From NCBI RefSeq assembly GCF_023168165.1, contig NZ_BQYJ01000007.1, forward strand, positions 1 to 64,000: DNA of 64,000 nt, given 5' to 3'. Of this stretch, positions 44,620-53,158 are shown in pieces; the stretch's first letter is position 1, and each line of letters starts with the position of its first letter. Below the pieces are notes generated by a model. The model ran no database searches and was not told the DNA's origin. It saw nothing but the letters and a program-made list of their open reading frames with translations. Source of the stretch: Niallia sp. NCCP-28. Lineage in GTDB: Bacteria; Bacillota; Bacilli; Bacillales; Cytobacillaceae. Position numbers and translations under genes: made by a program.

Positions 44620-44674
44620 ATCCAACAGAAAGAACCTATCCAGTAACTTACTGGATAGGTTCTTTCTGTTGGAT
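44620..44674. terminator. 27-bp perfect palindrome, bidirectional terminator
   Basis: A perfect 27-bp inverted repeat with a single central base (44620-44646, 44648-44674). It is the duplicate of the terminator at 29692-29745 and the cleaner of the two. Confidence 0.85.
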
Positions 44675-44701
44675 GAAATTTAACTTTGGTATTTGATATT
44701 A

Positions 44702-45001
44702 TTAATTTGCTTGTTTTAATAATTGATTTATTGTAATAATTAGTTCTTCGTCGTCATGTCTATAAAAATTCTCTGACCCTTTTCTACACTCAATATATTT
44801 TACATTTGTTAAATAGTTTACTTGATTAGATATCATAGAATTAGACATTTTCAGTCTGTCAGAAATCTGATTTATTGTTAACTCTTTTTTATATATCAAA
44901 GATAATATTTTTATTCTTGTTGGATTTGTAAGTACTTTACAAACACGTGAAAGTCCCTTTATATTTTCGTCAGATAACAAAGAGTTGATATCTCTTTTCA
45001 T
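44702..45001 (-). CDS. ArsR-family repressor, copy 2
   Basis: A 99-residue protein, identical to the copy at 29773-30072 except L20V, S54N and Y99N. It is intact: HTH segments LTNPTRIKILSLIYKKELT and MSNSMISNQVNYL, possible thiol ligands Cys21 and Cys73. Ser54Asn lies at the start of the recognition helix and could alter DNA contact. Its own upstream repeat has lost one arm, whereas czcD, transcribed in the same direction 1.25 kb upstream, has a perfect ATATGAA repeat. This copy may therefore act on czcD and no longer on itself. Confidence 0.87.
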   Translation of the reverse strand: MKRDINSLLSDENIKGLSRVCKVLTNPTRIKILSLIYKKELTINQISDRLKMSNSMISNQVNYLTNVKYIECRKGSENFYRHDDEELIITINQLLKQAN

Positions 45002-45212
45002 TTACTTATCCACCAGCTTTCTAAAAAATAAATTAGAATGCATTGCTATATTCTTAAATGCGCACTCATTCATATAAAAAGAATATCCGATAATTATCAT
45101 ATTTGTCAAATCACTATGCCAACCGATTTTATATAGTAGGACAACTAAAAAAATATAATTTTTCTAAAATAAATCTGTTTTTAAAGAAAAATAACATCCT
45201 ATTAGTAGATAT

Positions 45213-45241
45213 ATTGAAAAAAGCGAAACGCTTTTTTCAAT
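45213..45241 (-). terminator. Terminator of czcD
   Basis: A 13-bp perfect stem (45213-45225 with 45229-45241) includes A6/T6 in its arms and lies 60 bp beyond the czcD stop. A smaller hairpin GACCT/AGGTC (45276-45291) precedes it. Confidence 0.8.
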
Positions 45242-45300
45242 ATTCGTTAATAAATTCTAAAGCAACAAAGTACTGACCTATTTTTAGGTCTTGTATAAAT

Positions 45301-46251
45301 TTAATGTTGATGATCATGCATAGGTTCATTTTTCACTTGGCATAAGACCTCATTTTCATGGTTATGCTCGCTAGTTTCCAATTGAATTGTTACATGGGTA
45401 ATTCCTTTATGCTCAAGTTCATGTTCAATATCACGTAGAATAATTTCGCCTTCTGCAATAGTTAATTTACTGTCTACAACAGCATGGCAAGAAAGTGCAT
45501 TCAATCCACTAGTAATCGTCCATATGTGTAAATCATGGATTTTAATAATACCCTTTGTCCCCTCAATTGTTGTAATGATATCTTTAACATCTATATTTTT
45601 AGGAGTTCCCTCCATTAATACATGGATAGCATCCTTAGTAACATAATAGCCACTTCTTAGGATAAGTAGTGCCACAATTACACTAGCAAGAGGGTCAGCC
45701 CACCCCCAACCAAAAAACATTATTAATAAAGCAGCAATTATTGCTCCTAATGAACCAAGCATGTCACTAATGACATGTAAATACGCCCCTCGCATATTTA
45801 AGTTATGTTCCGTATCACCGCTACGCAACATTATCCAAGCAACCAGTATATTGACCAATAACCCGATAAAACTGATTAACAGCATTCCTGTTGTAGCAAC
45901 TTCAGGTGGGTTAGCAAACCGATCAATTGCTTCATAAAATATAAAAAGAGAGATCAGTAATAATGTTACTCCATTTATTACTGCAGCAATAATTTCAAAG
46001 CGTTTATAACCGAATGTCTTACTATGACTTGCCGTTCTTTCAGCTAATTTAAATGCGATAAGAGCAATCATTAAAGAGATAGAATCACTTAACATATGGC
46101 CTGCATCTGATATTAACGCTAAGCTGTTTGTTAAAAATCCTCCAAATGCCTCAATAACCATATAAATAGTAATAATACTAAAAGAAATCAATAAAACTTT
46201 TTTATTTGTCCCACTTGCATGATTATGGGAATGGTCATGTCCGTGTCCCAT
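45301..46251 (-). CDS. czcD: Zn/Cd/Co cation diffusion facilitator CzcD
   Basis: A 316-residue six-helix CDF exporter, His-rich at both ends (MGHGHDHSHNH at the start, MHDHQH at the end). The transport site is HMLSD in helix 2 and HVISD in helix 5 (HxxxD/HxxxD), the zinc-preferring pattern. The cytoplasmic domain ends in GITHVTIQLE. It exports Zn2+, Cd2+ or Co2+ in exchange for protons or potassium. ATG 46251 has AGGAGGAA upstream. A perfect ATATGAA/TTCATAT operator lies 112-131 bp upstream, and the CzcO-like gene follows in the same direction further right, the same pairing as czcD-czcO of Bacillus subtilis. Confidence 0.95.
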   Translation of the reverse strand: MGHGHDHSHNHASGTNKKVLLISFSIITIYMVIEAFGGFLTNSLALISDAGHMLSDSISLMIALIAFKLAERTASHSKTFGYKRFEIIAAVINGVTLLLISLFIFYEAIDRFANPPEVATTGMLLISFIGLLVNILVAWIMLRSGDTEHNLNMRGAYLHVISDMLGSLGAIIAALLIMFFGWGWADPLASVIVALLILRSGYYVTKDAIHVLMEGTPKNIDVKDIITTIEGTKGIIKIHDLHIWTITSGLNALSCHAVVDSKLTIAEGEIILRDIEHELEHKGITHVTIQLETSEHNHENEVLCQVKNEPMHDHQH

Positions 46252-46362
46252 TGTTCTTCCTCCTTATGAATTTCATTTAATCCTGTATCTTGCACCATCT
46301 TCTTTTCTTAATATCACATTCTTTAAAGTGTATCGTAATAAAGAAAAAAATACACTGTAATT

Positions 46363-46382
46363 ATATGAACATATATTCATAT
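46363..46382. promoter_or_regulatory. ArsR/CzrA-type operator upstream of czcD
   Basis: ATATGAA (46363-46369), 6 bp CATATA, TTCATAT (46376-46382): a perfect inverted repeat with the TGAA...TTCA core described for CzrA-type operators. Confidence 0.8.
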
Positions 46383-46473
46383 TAATAATATGCTTATTTC
46401 CTAAATAAGTCAAAATTTTCGAGTAGATGAAAATTCACATTATCACATTACTTGCCTAATTATCATTAATAAC

Positions 46474-47514
46474 TTATGCTTTACTCATAATATGTTTTAC
46501 AATGTATTTTGCATCGTATCCAACTCCTTGAAGTAAGGATGACCCCCTTCTATATTGCCACGGTAAGCCAATAAAATATAATCCCATTACGTTTGTGACA
46601 CCCCGTTGATGAATTATTTCACCTTGTTTATTATATATTTCATTAACCTTCAGCCAAGGTAATGGATTTTTAAAACCTGTAGCCCATATAATATTGTTTA
46701 CTCTTAATGATGATTGATCTTTAAAAATAATTTCGTCCTCTTTTATATCGATTACCCTTCCTTTGATAACTATTTTCTTTTTTCTAATAGTATGTTTTAA
46801 ATCGTATCCGAATATTGGATCTCCCTTACTCTGAATGAATTTCCCTAACCTAGTGTTATAATTTTGTTTTAATAAACCTATTTTATCAAACCACCAAAAA
46901 ATACTTTTTTTTAGTAATATTAAAGGTAAATACAGTAACTTTTCACCATGTGATAAATAAGTATCTTTTTCTTTAGACAATTCAACAGCAATCTGAGCAC
47001 CGCTATTTCCCCCACCAACAACTAAAACATTACCATCTGCAAGTTGCTGAGGGTTTTTATATTGCGATGAATGTATTTGAAATATCCCTTCTGGTAATTT
47101 TCTTGAGAAAGACGGAATTTTAGGTGTTTGAAAAGCTCCAGAAGCAACTATAAGGTTTTTCGCCATATATTCTTTATAATTTGTTTTCACTAAATAATAG
47201 CCGTCTTGTTTATAGGCACTTTTTACTTCAACACCTAATTTAATTGGTATGTTAAACTTCTTGACGTAATTCATTAAATAGTTCGCGACTTCATCTTTTG
47301 TTGGGAAACCATGTTTATCTCCTTCCATTTTCATTCCCGGAAGAGAATTATACATACGTGGAGTGAATAAAATTAAAGAATCGTATCTATCCCTCCAACT
47401 TGACCCTATTTCTGACCTCCTTTCAAGAATAACGACATTTCGATTTAATTTGTTCAAATGATATCCAATAGAAATACCAGCTTGACCAGCCCCTATAATT
47501 AAAGTATCATACAT
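46474..47514 (-). CDS. czcO: CzcO-like flavin-dependent monooxygenase
   Basis: A 346-residue FAD/NAD(P) oxidoreductase. The N-terminal dinucleotide fold is TLIIGAGQAGISIGYHL, and the second, NADPH-type, fold is VLVVGGGNSGAQIAVEL near residue 165. NIIWATGFK near residue 285 is the usual ATG motif. CzcO/TrkA-type proteins accompany CzcD in bacilli and affect metal tolerance by an unknown reaction. ATG 47514 was chosen since GAGAGGAGAG precedes it; the longer frame starts without one. An 11-6-11 perfect palindrome lies in its leader/promoter. Confidence 0.85.
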   Translation of the reverse strand: MYDTLIIGAGQAGISIGYHLNKLNRNVVILERRSEIGSSWRDRYDSLILFTPRMYNSLPGMKMEGDKHGFPTKDEVANYLMNYVKKFNIPIKLGVEVKSAYKQDGYYLVKTNYKEYMAKNLIVASGAFQTPKIPSFSRKLPEGIFQIHSSQYKNPQQLADGNVLVVGGGNSGAQIAVELSKEKDTYLSHGEKLLYLPLILLKKSIFWWFDKIGLLKQNYNTRLGKFIQSKGDPIFGYDLKHTIRKKKIVIKGRVIDIKEDEIIFKDQSSLRVNNIIWATGFKNPLPWLKVNEIYNKQGEIIHQRGVTNVMGLYFIGLPWQYRRGSSLLQGVGYDAKYIVKHIMSKA

Positions 47515-47533
47515 ATTTAACTCTCCTCTCTTT

Positions 47534-47561
47534 ATATGATTATACATTCATATAATCATAT
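47534..47561. promoter_or_regulatory. Operator-like palindrome upstream of czcO
   Basis: ATATGATTATA (47534-47544), CATTCA, TATAATCATAT (47551-47561) is a perfect 11-6-11 palindrome 20 bp before the start codon. It also contains ATATGA-N8-TCATAT, the half-site pair seen at 17675-17696. TATAATCATA reads as a possible -10 region on either strand. Confidence 0.75.
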
Positions 47562-47978
47562 TATTTGAATTACTTTAGAAAATCAACTAAATATACCATA
47601 TTTTTCAAACACAAACACATCTATTTATTTTTAAAAAATTTAATAACAAATAAGTTGACTCTGCTTTATTGCATATTTTAAACTTCCGGAAATACATGAA
47701 TCAAAACAAAAAAAGTTAAATCACATAAAATACTTTCTTAATAGACATAATTATAAAAGGAAGAAAAGCCTACTAATAATTTTGCCATAGAGAAGAGAAA
47801 GTAAATAAAATAAAAACGAATCCCACTAAGCAAAGAAGTATTTAAAAAAGAAGTTAATGTTATTTTAATTAAAATTAATAACATAACAATCTTCCAAAAA
47901 TTATTATAATTAAATACATGGATTGTATAAATGTTTTATATTTAGAAAAACTAAAATTTCAAAGCACTGGAGAAAGAA
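47562..47978. other. Divergent intergenic region
   Basis: Very AT-rich sequence between the divergent czcO and methyltransferase-like genes. Promoters must lie here, but I see no element strong enough to name. Confidence 0.4.
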
Positions 47979-48935
47979 ATGAAAAACTTTACAAAGGACT
48001 TATCACTACAAATTCTAAAAAATGAGATTAGTGTAGAAAAACTTTTGACTCAATATCCGGAATATAAAGGAGATGTTTTAAAGGAGATAAATGCCATAAT
48101 AAATTCAAAAGATTCTAATTTAATTAACACAATAATTGAAAAATACACTTTAAATGCAAAAATAGCTAGTAAAAAAATTGCAAAGAGTGGGTATAACGAA
48201 AAAACATTAAATGCCTTTATGCCAAATATAATCAAAGCCCGATTTGCCATATTTTTGTTACAAAGGCTTATCTTCGCTTCTTCTACAAATAAAATAAAAA
48301 ACAAAACACGGTTAAATATATGGGACGGATTTATTTTACAGAAGCTCCTATTTGAAAAAGATTTAATAAGGAAACCAGTCTCATTAGGTTTATTTACGTT
48401 CTTTTGGAAATTCATTGTAAATAAAAAAGTTTTACTACCTCTTGTGAATGAGAGAGGAATTTATTGTTTTTATACAAAACAATTAATTAATAATCTCTCA
48501 ACTATATTAGACGGTAAATATTGTGTAGAGATTGCAGCAGGGGATGGTACATTAACTAAGTTTTTGAAAGACAAAAATATTAACTGCATAGCCACAGATG
48601 ACTTTAGTTGGGATTATTTTATAAACTATCCCGATTTTGTTGAAAAAGCAAATGCAAAAGCTGCTCTTAATAAATACAATCCAGAAGTTGTCCTATGTTC
48701 GTGGCCCGTTCCTAATAATTCATATGAGAAACACGTTTTTAAAACTAAATCAGTTGAATTATATATTGTAATTGGTACAAAAAAACCTAAAATTACTGGC
48801 GATTATGATGCCTATTATAACGCTGCGTCTGAAAACTTCACTATGGAACTAGATGAACGATTGTCTTCTCTCATTTTACCACCATCGGAAGATAATGCTG
48901 TTTATCTCTTTCGCCGAAAGAACAACTTTAGCTAA
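47979..48935 (+). CDS. Class I SAM-dependent methyltransferase-like protein
   Basis: A 318-residue soluble protein. Residues 1-150 are helical and basic (NDEKTL-type KKIAKSGYNEKTLNAFMPN). The second half holds a Rossmann motif I, YCVEIAAGDGTLTKFL (about residue 188), an acidic strand end CIATDDFSW, and VVLCSWPVPNNSYE at the position of motif IV. The last part is LSSLILPPSEDNAVYLF. This fits a SAM-binding methyltransferase but the substrate is unknown; low-complexity Lys/Asn content is high. ATG 47979 follows CTGGAGA. Monocistronic. Confidence 0.6.
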   Translation: MKNFTKDLSLQILKNEISVEKLLTQYPEYKGDVLKEINAIINSKDSNLINTIIEKYTLNAKIASKKIAKSGYNEKTLNAFMPNIIKARFAIFLLQRLIFASSTNKIKNKTRLNIWDGFILQKLLFEKDLIRKPVSLGLFTFFWKFIVNKKVLLPLVNERGIYCFYTKQLINNLSTILDGKYCVEIAAGDGTLTKFLKDKNINCIATDDFSWDYFINYPDFVEKANAKAALNKYNPEVVLCSWPVPNNSYEKHVFKTKSVELYIVIGTKKPKITGDYDAYYNAASENFTMELDERLSSLILPPSEDNAVYLFRRKNNFS

Positions 48936-49204
48936 TTCTGCTATACTATAAATTGCTAACAATAGGTAGCAGAATTATAATTAAAATTATAGATAACAAT
49001 ACACCCATCATAATTACAATGTATTCGCTGTTTTAACCATTGAAGATACTGTCAGGACAAACTCTAGCTTAAATAACATTTTTCGCTGTATGGCTTAAGC
49101 ATTTAATTTACGACCGCCAAACAGTATAGGCCAATTTTGCTGGTACCCTTCTGATGAATGTCTAATGTATATATGCTGAGTATACAAATTTATTATGTTT
49201 CCAG

Positions 49205-49745
49205 CTTCCTTCAATAAATTCGTTTATAATTAAATTGTTTGTTAAATTTACGGTTTAAATTTAAATTCATTCGACGATAGCCAAATATTGCTTCAATCTT
49301 ATGATGAATTACTTTTATTTCCTTCAAAAGTTCTTCATTTTTCGTATCCTTTAGTAGTCGGGGTGCGGTTTTGACATTTATAGTAGGAGGGTAATCAGGC
49401 GATCCCTGCCATTTTACATAGTTGAATAATAGAGTACTTTTCCTTTTCATGTAATTCTTGAATAGCTATTTATTTATCCATGTAACGAACTTGGTTTAAT
49501 GTCGCCTCCTTTTTAAATCCTCTAACTTTTATAAGAATGCATTTTCAGCAAGTATCCGTTCGTTTCCTCTTTCAAGTCGTTTCATTTCAAGTTTAAAATT
49601 TTCTTCTGCGGTTAACTCCTGTTCCTCTTTGTTTCTTCCTCATTTATCTTGAAGACCATCTGAGCCACTAACTTCATATTTCAAAAATGAATAATCCCCA
49701 GTTAAATAATCTCTAACTGGCAGTCTCCATCGTTTTAAAGCGGGA
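49205..49745 (-). pseudogene. IS3-family transposase remnant (OrfA end and OrfB start)
   Basis: The minus strand reads GDYSFLKYEVSGSDGLQDK, then LTAEENFKLEMKRLERGNER and ENAFL-KLEDLKRRR (the OrfA coiled coil). Next come KEIKVIHHKIEAIFGYRRMN and LNLNRKFNKQFNYKRIY, the start of OrfB. Stops and frameshifts occur between pieces and the catalytic core is missing. It belongs to a different IS3 subgroup from the intact element at 22122. The stretch 48936-49204 shows no feature. Confidence 0.8.
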
Positions 49746-49889
49746 TAAGTAATGTTTATTTATTACAAAGTTCGTAAGAATCATCCCCCACCTTTAAGCA
49801 ACGAACTTTTTGTTTTTTGTCTGCCAATTTTAAGGAGAGCATATCACTGGATTAATGCCCTCTTTCTTCATATATTTAGAGTCATACAC

Positions 49890-50256
49890 TTATTTATTAA
49901 ATTCTTTCATCATAAAATATCTTTTTTCATAGAAGAGTATTATATTTCCTTCGCAATATAAAATGGTTACATGAAAGTTCTTTTAACACTGTTGAAACCA
50001 ATTTAATTCCTAAACCTTCCTTCCGATATAAACTATGAATAACTATATCTTCTATATAGGCTCTAGAGTTCCCATCTGACACTGCTCTTACTAAGCCAAT
50101 CAAAGATTCGTCCTTCCAAGCACCAAGGGTCAGTACTTTATTTAATTTATCCTCTTTATCTTGAAATACTCTCTCCTCTAACAACTCCGAATTCCTATAA
50201 AGTTTGATAACTTCTTCGTAATCAATTGGTCTTTCATTACATGCCATTATTTTCAC
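49890..50256 (-). pseudogene. GNAT acetyltransferase, frameshifted
   Basis: An acetyltransferase of the GCN5 superfamily. From GTG 50256 (behind AGGAG) the frame gives NERPIDYEEVIKLYRNSELL, then AYIEDIVIHSLYRKEGLG, the acetyl-CoA-binding strand and loop with the R-x-x-G-x-G element partly altered. After KELSC a single frameshift near 49970 moves the rest into another frame, where FYCEGNIILFYEKRYFMM and a natural stop at 49890 are found. Repairing one base would restore about 123 residues. Likely a recent inactivation. Confidence 0.7.
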
Positions 50257-50429
50257 TATTACATTACTCCTACAACTATTTATTGAATGAAACACATTAA
50301 TTAGTACTTTATCAATAACTCCCTCAATAAACAAACATTTATCTCTAAAAAACGCAGTTTCACGTAGTGAATGAGCGTAATCTTTCTTAACATGGTATTA
50401 AATATTAAAAGTCGTAGGATATTTTAACG

Positions 50430-50783
50430 TTGCAGGCAGCCTGGATAGTAGGATGGTACGTCATTGTCCCACTGGCTTTCGCTTCGTTGCTTACTGGTAT
50501 AATTATAATATATCACTTGGCACACCATAGGGTTTATTCAAGCACTATTGAGTTCTCTTCAAACTTATTCCATTATCGTTTTCTATTGCATATGCCATTA
50601 GTGAGCGCTTTAGCTGCTAAAACAAAAAGAAGGGATACTGCCAATTTTGTTCTACCAAGTGAACTTTTCCATCCAGGGGTTGGTTTACTTGTGTTAATCC
50701 TGATTGTAATCTTGTCTGTATATAAGCCAATGGGATTGACTCCCTATGGTTGGCGTAAACACCAAGAGTTGCGTAAGATGTGA
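50430..50783 (+). pseudogene. Membrane-protein remnant
   Basis: The frame begins AAWIVGWYVIVPLAFASLLTG, a helix with the flavour of DUF2269-like integral membrane proteins. It then passes through a frameshifted section, where an alternative frame reads GLFKHY-VLFKLI, and returns to frame for a C-terminal helix GVGLLVLILIVILSVYKPMG and YGWRKHQE. There is no start codon with a ribosome binding site. The family name is tentative; that it is broken is clearer. Confidence 0.45.
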
Positions 50784-50869
50784 TAGAACTTATATTCATA
50801 TTTATCTACTCTAATAAAGTTATAAAAAAAGTCGTAATCAAATTCGTTCAAGTTCCTAAATTTAATAAA

Positions 50870-50896
50870 AACACAAAGGGGTCCCCTTTGTGTTTC
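50870..50896 (-). terminator. Terminator of the sleB remnant
   Basis: AACACAAAGGGG (50870-50881) and CCCCTTTGTGTT (50883-50894) form a 12-bp perfect inverted repeat 10 bp beyond the remnant's stop. Confidence 0.75.
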
Positions 50897-50904
50897 ATGT
50901 TTGT

Positions 50905-51501
50905 TTACTTTGCAAAAGAATGATTTCCAATTCTCACCGTTACTTCTTTAATTAGAATCCACTCACTTTTTGCTGTTTTGGGATTGTAAAAATACAGGGA
51001 TCTACTCCCTTTCCCTCTATATGCTACTGCCTCATCTACTACTCTATATTCTACCGTAGTTGGGTTATTCTTTATTTTCCCATTTTGAACTGGCGAAAAA
51101 GCATAATATCCATTAGAACGTTCATATATTACTTCTCTTATTGTATTAGGAAAAAAGATTACTATCTACACGGTTTAGAACTACAGTCGCGCTACTGCAA
51201 CCTTTCCAGAATAAAGTTCTCCCTGTGCTTCGGCATAAATCAATTGTGCTAATAAAGTTCTTTCGCTTTCAGTAATTGGTTCTGGTAATGTCAATCGTTG
51301 TCCTACATTTAATTTATTAACTTTTAGATTATTTGCTATTTGTATAGATCCTATAGGAAATCCATTTTGCTGACTTATTTTTCACAGTGTATCTCCAGAT
51401 TTCACTGTGTATAATGAAGATGCTTCTGAATTTATTCCAAAAAATAACGATAATAGTATTACTAGTAACGTTGAAGATAAAAATTTATTGTTAAAGTCCA
51501 T
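50905..51501 (-). pseudogene. sleB: LysM-SleB-type spore cell-wall hydrolase, inactivated
   Basis: From ATG 51501, behind GGGGGG, the frame encodes a signal peptide (MDFNNKFLSSTLLVILLLSL...SEAS) and a LysM start (YTVKSGDTL), then meets a TGA stop. Beyond it the same frame continues KISQQNGFPIGSIQIANN and LNVGQRLTLPEP. The hydrolase_2 domain follows, TLLAQLIYAEAQGELYSGKV with the expected catalytic Glu, then frameshifts, FFPNTIREVIYE, YYAFSPVQNGKI and a natural end NHSFAK. SleB/CwlJ-type enzymes lyse spore cortex peptidoglycan during germination. At least one stop and one frameshift inactivate it. Confidence 0.8.
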
Positions 51502-51663
51502 ATACCCCCCTAGTACTAAAGTCTACGAGAACAATATTATCAACGAAACTATTTATACACTACCTCCAAAATTTTCCTATGCACTTTAAAGCCTGTGATT
51601 TAAAGGTTACTAAAATGTGTTACTTATTTCCACTTGAACTGTAATTCTGTTAATAAGTTATTC

Positions 51664-52566
51664 TTAGTTTAACTTTAATGAAAGGGCTTGGCTCCCCATT
51701 TGTTTCCAAGCATCTATAAATGGTCCTAATTGTACTTTTTTGTTCTTTTCACCACTAATGGGATCATTAAAGAATACGAAAGAATTATCATACCCTGTAA
51801 TTAGCACAGAATGTTCTTTATACGTTATTTCAACTTTTCCATTTGGTGTCTCCCATTCCTCAAAAGAGGTATTAGGCAATTTTTTATAACTTGTGTTAGT
51901 AATTATCCAAACAGGTCTGTCATTTGAAAGATATAATTTTAATTCCTCAAACTGTTTTCCTGTTAAATTTTCTATTTTGTTTGGTAGATACTCTTCTGCC
52001 AACTCCATTATAGGTCTATGATAAACCCCATATCCTGGATTGTTATACGAATACATGTCTCCAATATATCCTTGATTTGGATCTCCCCAATGTATCTTTC
52101 CATTTTGAGTTGTTAAAGGAGTTGAATCCCTTTTTATGTTTTTAGCAAGTTCCATTTTATCTGTTTCAACTTGATAATATTGTAAAAACATTGCTAAACT
52201 AGTTACTTCACAGCCCCTAGGCAACTCTGGAAATTGCTTTATTATAGGTGCATCTATTAAAATGTCATCCTTAATTAGTTCTAAATTAGATATTGTATCT
52301 ACTTCATTATCTTTGTTATTTAGTTCTTTAGGGTTTTCCCTTGTCTGTTTCAACAAAGACTTCGGTATAGAAATATCTATCGCTATTTCTTTGCGTAAAA
52401 TTTCATTGACTTTCTTATTATCAATACTAAATAAAGACAATATTATGATTAAATACAAAGAAATAAGTGAAATTATAACTAATTTGGTTCTTTTCACAAG
52501 CAATATTATTAAAATACTTATACACAACAAACTTATCATAATCAAGACAATAAACTGAAATTGCAT
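51664..52566 (-). CDS. Membrane-anchored C39-like cysteine peptidase, copy 2
   Basis: A 300-residue paralogue of the protein at 14391-15272 with the same plan: two N-terminal helices (residues 5-50), a charged linker, and a C39_2-type domain. The catalytic candidates are Cys119 (RGCEVTSLAM), the His in KEHSVLITGYD and the Asp in FFNDPISGE. Long stretches are identical to copy 1 (DAPIIKQFPELPRGCEVTS; NPGYGVYH-PI). It sits upstream of the broken sleB gene on the same strand. Substrate unknown; wall- or surface-linked proteolysis is inferred from topology. Confidence 0.82.
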   Translation of the reverse strand: MQFQFIVLIMISLLCISILIILLVKRTKLVIISLISLYLIIILSLFSIDNKKVNEILRKEIAIDISIPKSLLKQTRENPKELNNKDNEVDTISNLELIKDDILIDAPIIKQFPELPRGCEVTSLAMFLQYYQVETDKMELAKNIKRDSTPLTTQNGKIHWGDPNQGYIGDMYSYNNPGYGVYHRPIMELAEEYLPNKIENLTGKQFEELKLYLSNDRPVWIITNTSYKKLPNTSFEEWETPNGKVEITYKEHSVLITGYDNSFVFFNDPISGEKNKKVQLGPFIDAWKQMGSQALSLKLN

Positions 52567-52725
52567 TATTATTCTCCCTAACTACTTAATAACATGAGTT
52601 TATAATCAATTCATCAAAAAAGTATGGAGAAAAGAAGGTAATTTGATTTCTGCACAATTTCTTCAATAATAATTTCTATAATAGAAAAAGTTATTATTAA
52701 AGCAAAATTAAAAAGGTGTGGAAAA

Positions 52726-53025
52726 ATGACTGTGTATAGAAGGAGAATTTATAACAATGGACAAATCTCTGTTCCAAAAAAAGTACAGAATCTGTTGAAC
52801 TTAAAAGATGGAGACCTTTTATTTATTGATATATTAGACAAATCTATTATAATAATAGCAAACCATGATAATAAAAATTTAAATCAATGTTATTTAAGCA
52901 GGAATCGTATTTCTATACCAAAGGAAATACGAAATATACTTGGAATAACAAGTGATACACCACTTATTATGGGCATCACAGATGATGAAAAGGGAATTTT
53001 TATACACATAGAGACTGGTAAGTAA
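52726..53025 (+). CDS. AbrB/SpoVT-like protein with two SWAP-hairpin halves
   Basis: A 99-residue protein made of two similar halves: residues 1-50 (NNGQISVPKKVQNLLNLKDG, then DLLFIDI...IIIIA) and 51-99 (SRNRISIPKEIRNILGITSD, then TPLIMGI..GIFIHI). Each half has the pattern x-x-I-(S/P)-P-K-x-(V/I)-x-N-x-L-x-(L/I) of an AbrB-type swapped-hairpin DNA-binding unit, which normally needs two chains. Here one chain may hold a pseudo-dimer. The start ATG 52726 follows AAGGTGTGG. It is divergent from the C39 gene (160 bp apart), so it may regulate it. A transition-state or antitoxin-like role is possible. Confidence 0.72.
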   Translation: MTVYRRRIYNNGQISVPKKVQNLLNLKDGDLLFIDILDKSIIIIANHDNKNLNQCYLSRNRISIPKEIRNILGITSDTPLIMGITDDEKGIFIHIETGK

Positions 53026-53090
53026 TTCCACTGATTTAACATTTCAAAATAAACTAAACTAGTTTATTAAAAACTTTAGAAAGAAATAGA

Positions 53091-53137
53091 AAAAGAACAC
53101 CTTAAAGTGGAATTAAAACACAATAAGGTGTTCTTTT
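53091..53137 (+). terminator. Terminator
   Basis: A 14-bp perfect stem (53091-53104 with 53124-53137) has A/T tails on both strands. It follows the SWAP-hairpin gene and also faces the small minus-strand gene at 53159. Confidence 0.87.
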
Positions 53138-53158
53138 ATAATCTTAAGAAACATCAAA

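Noticed and set aside
49752-49961. Plus-strand frame with hydrophobic segments
   Set aside because: No start signal, and it overlaps the GNAT remnant whose motifs are clear on the other strand.
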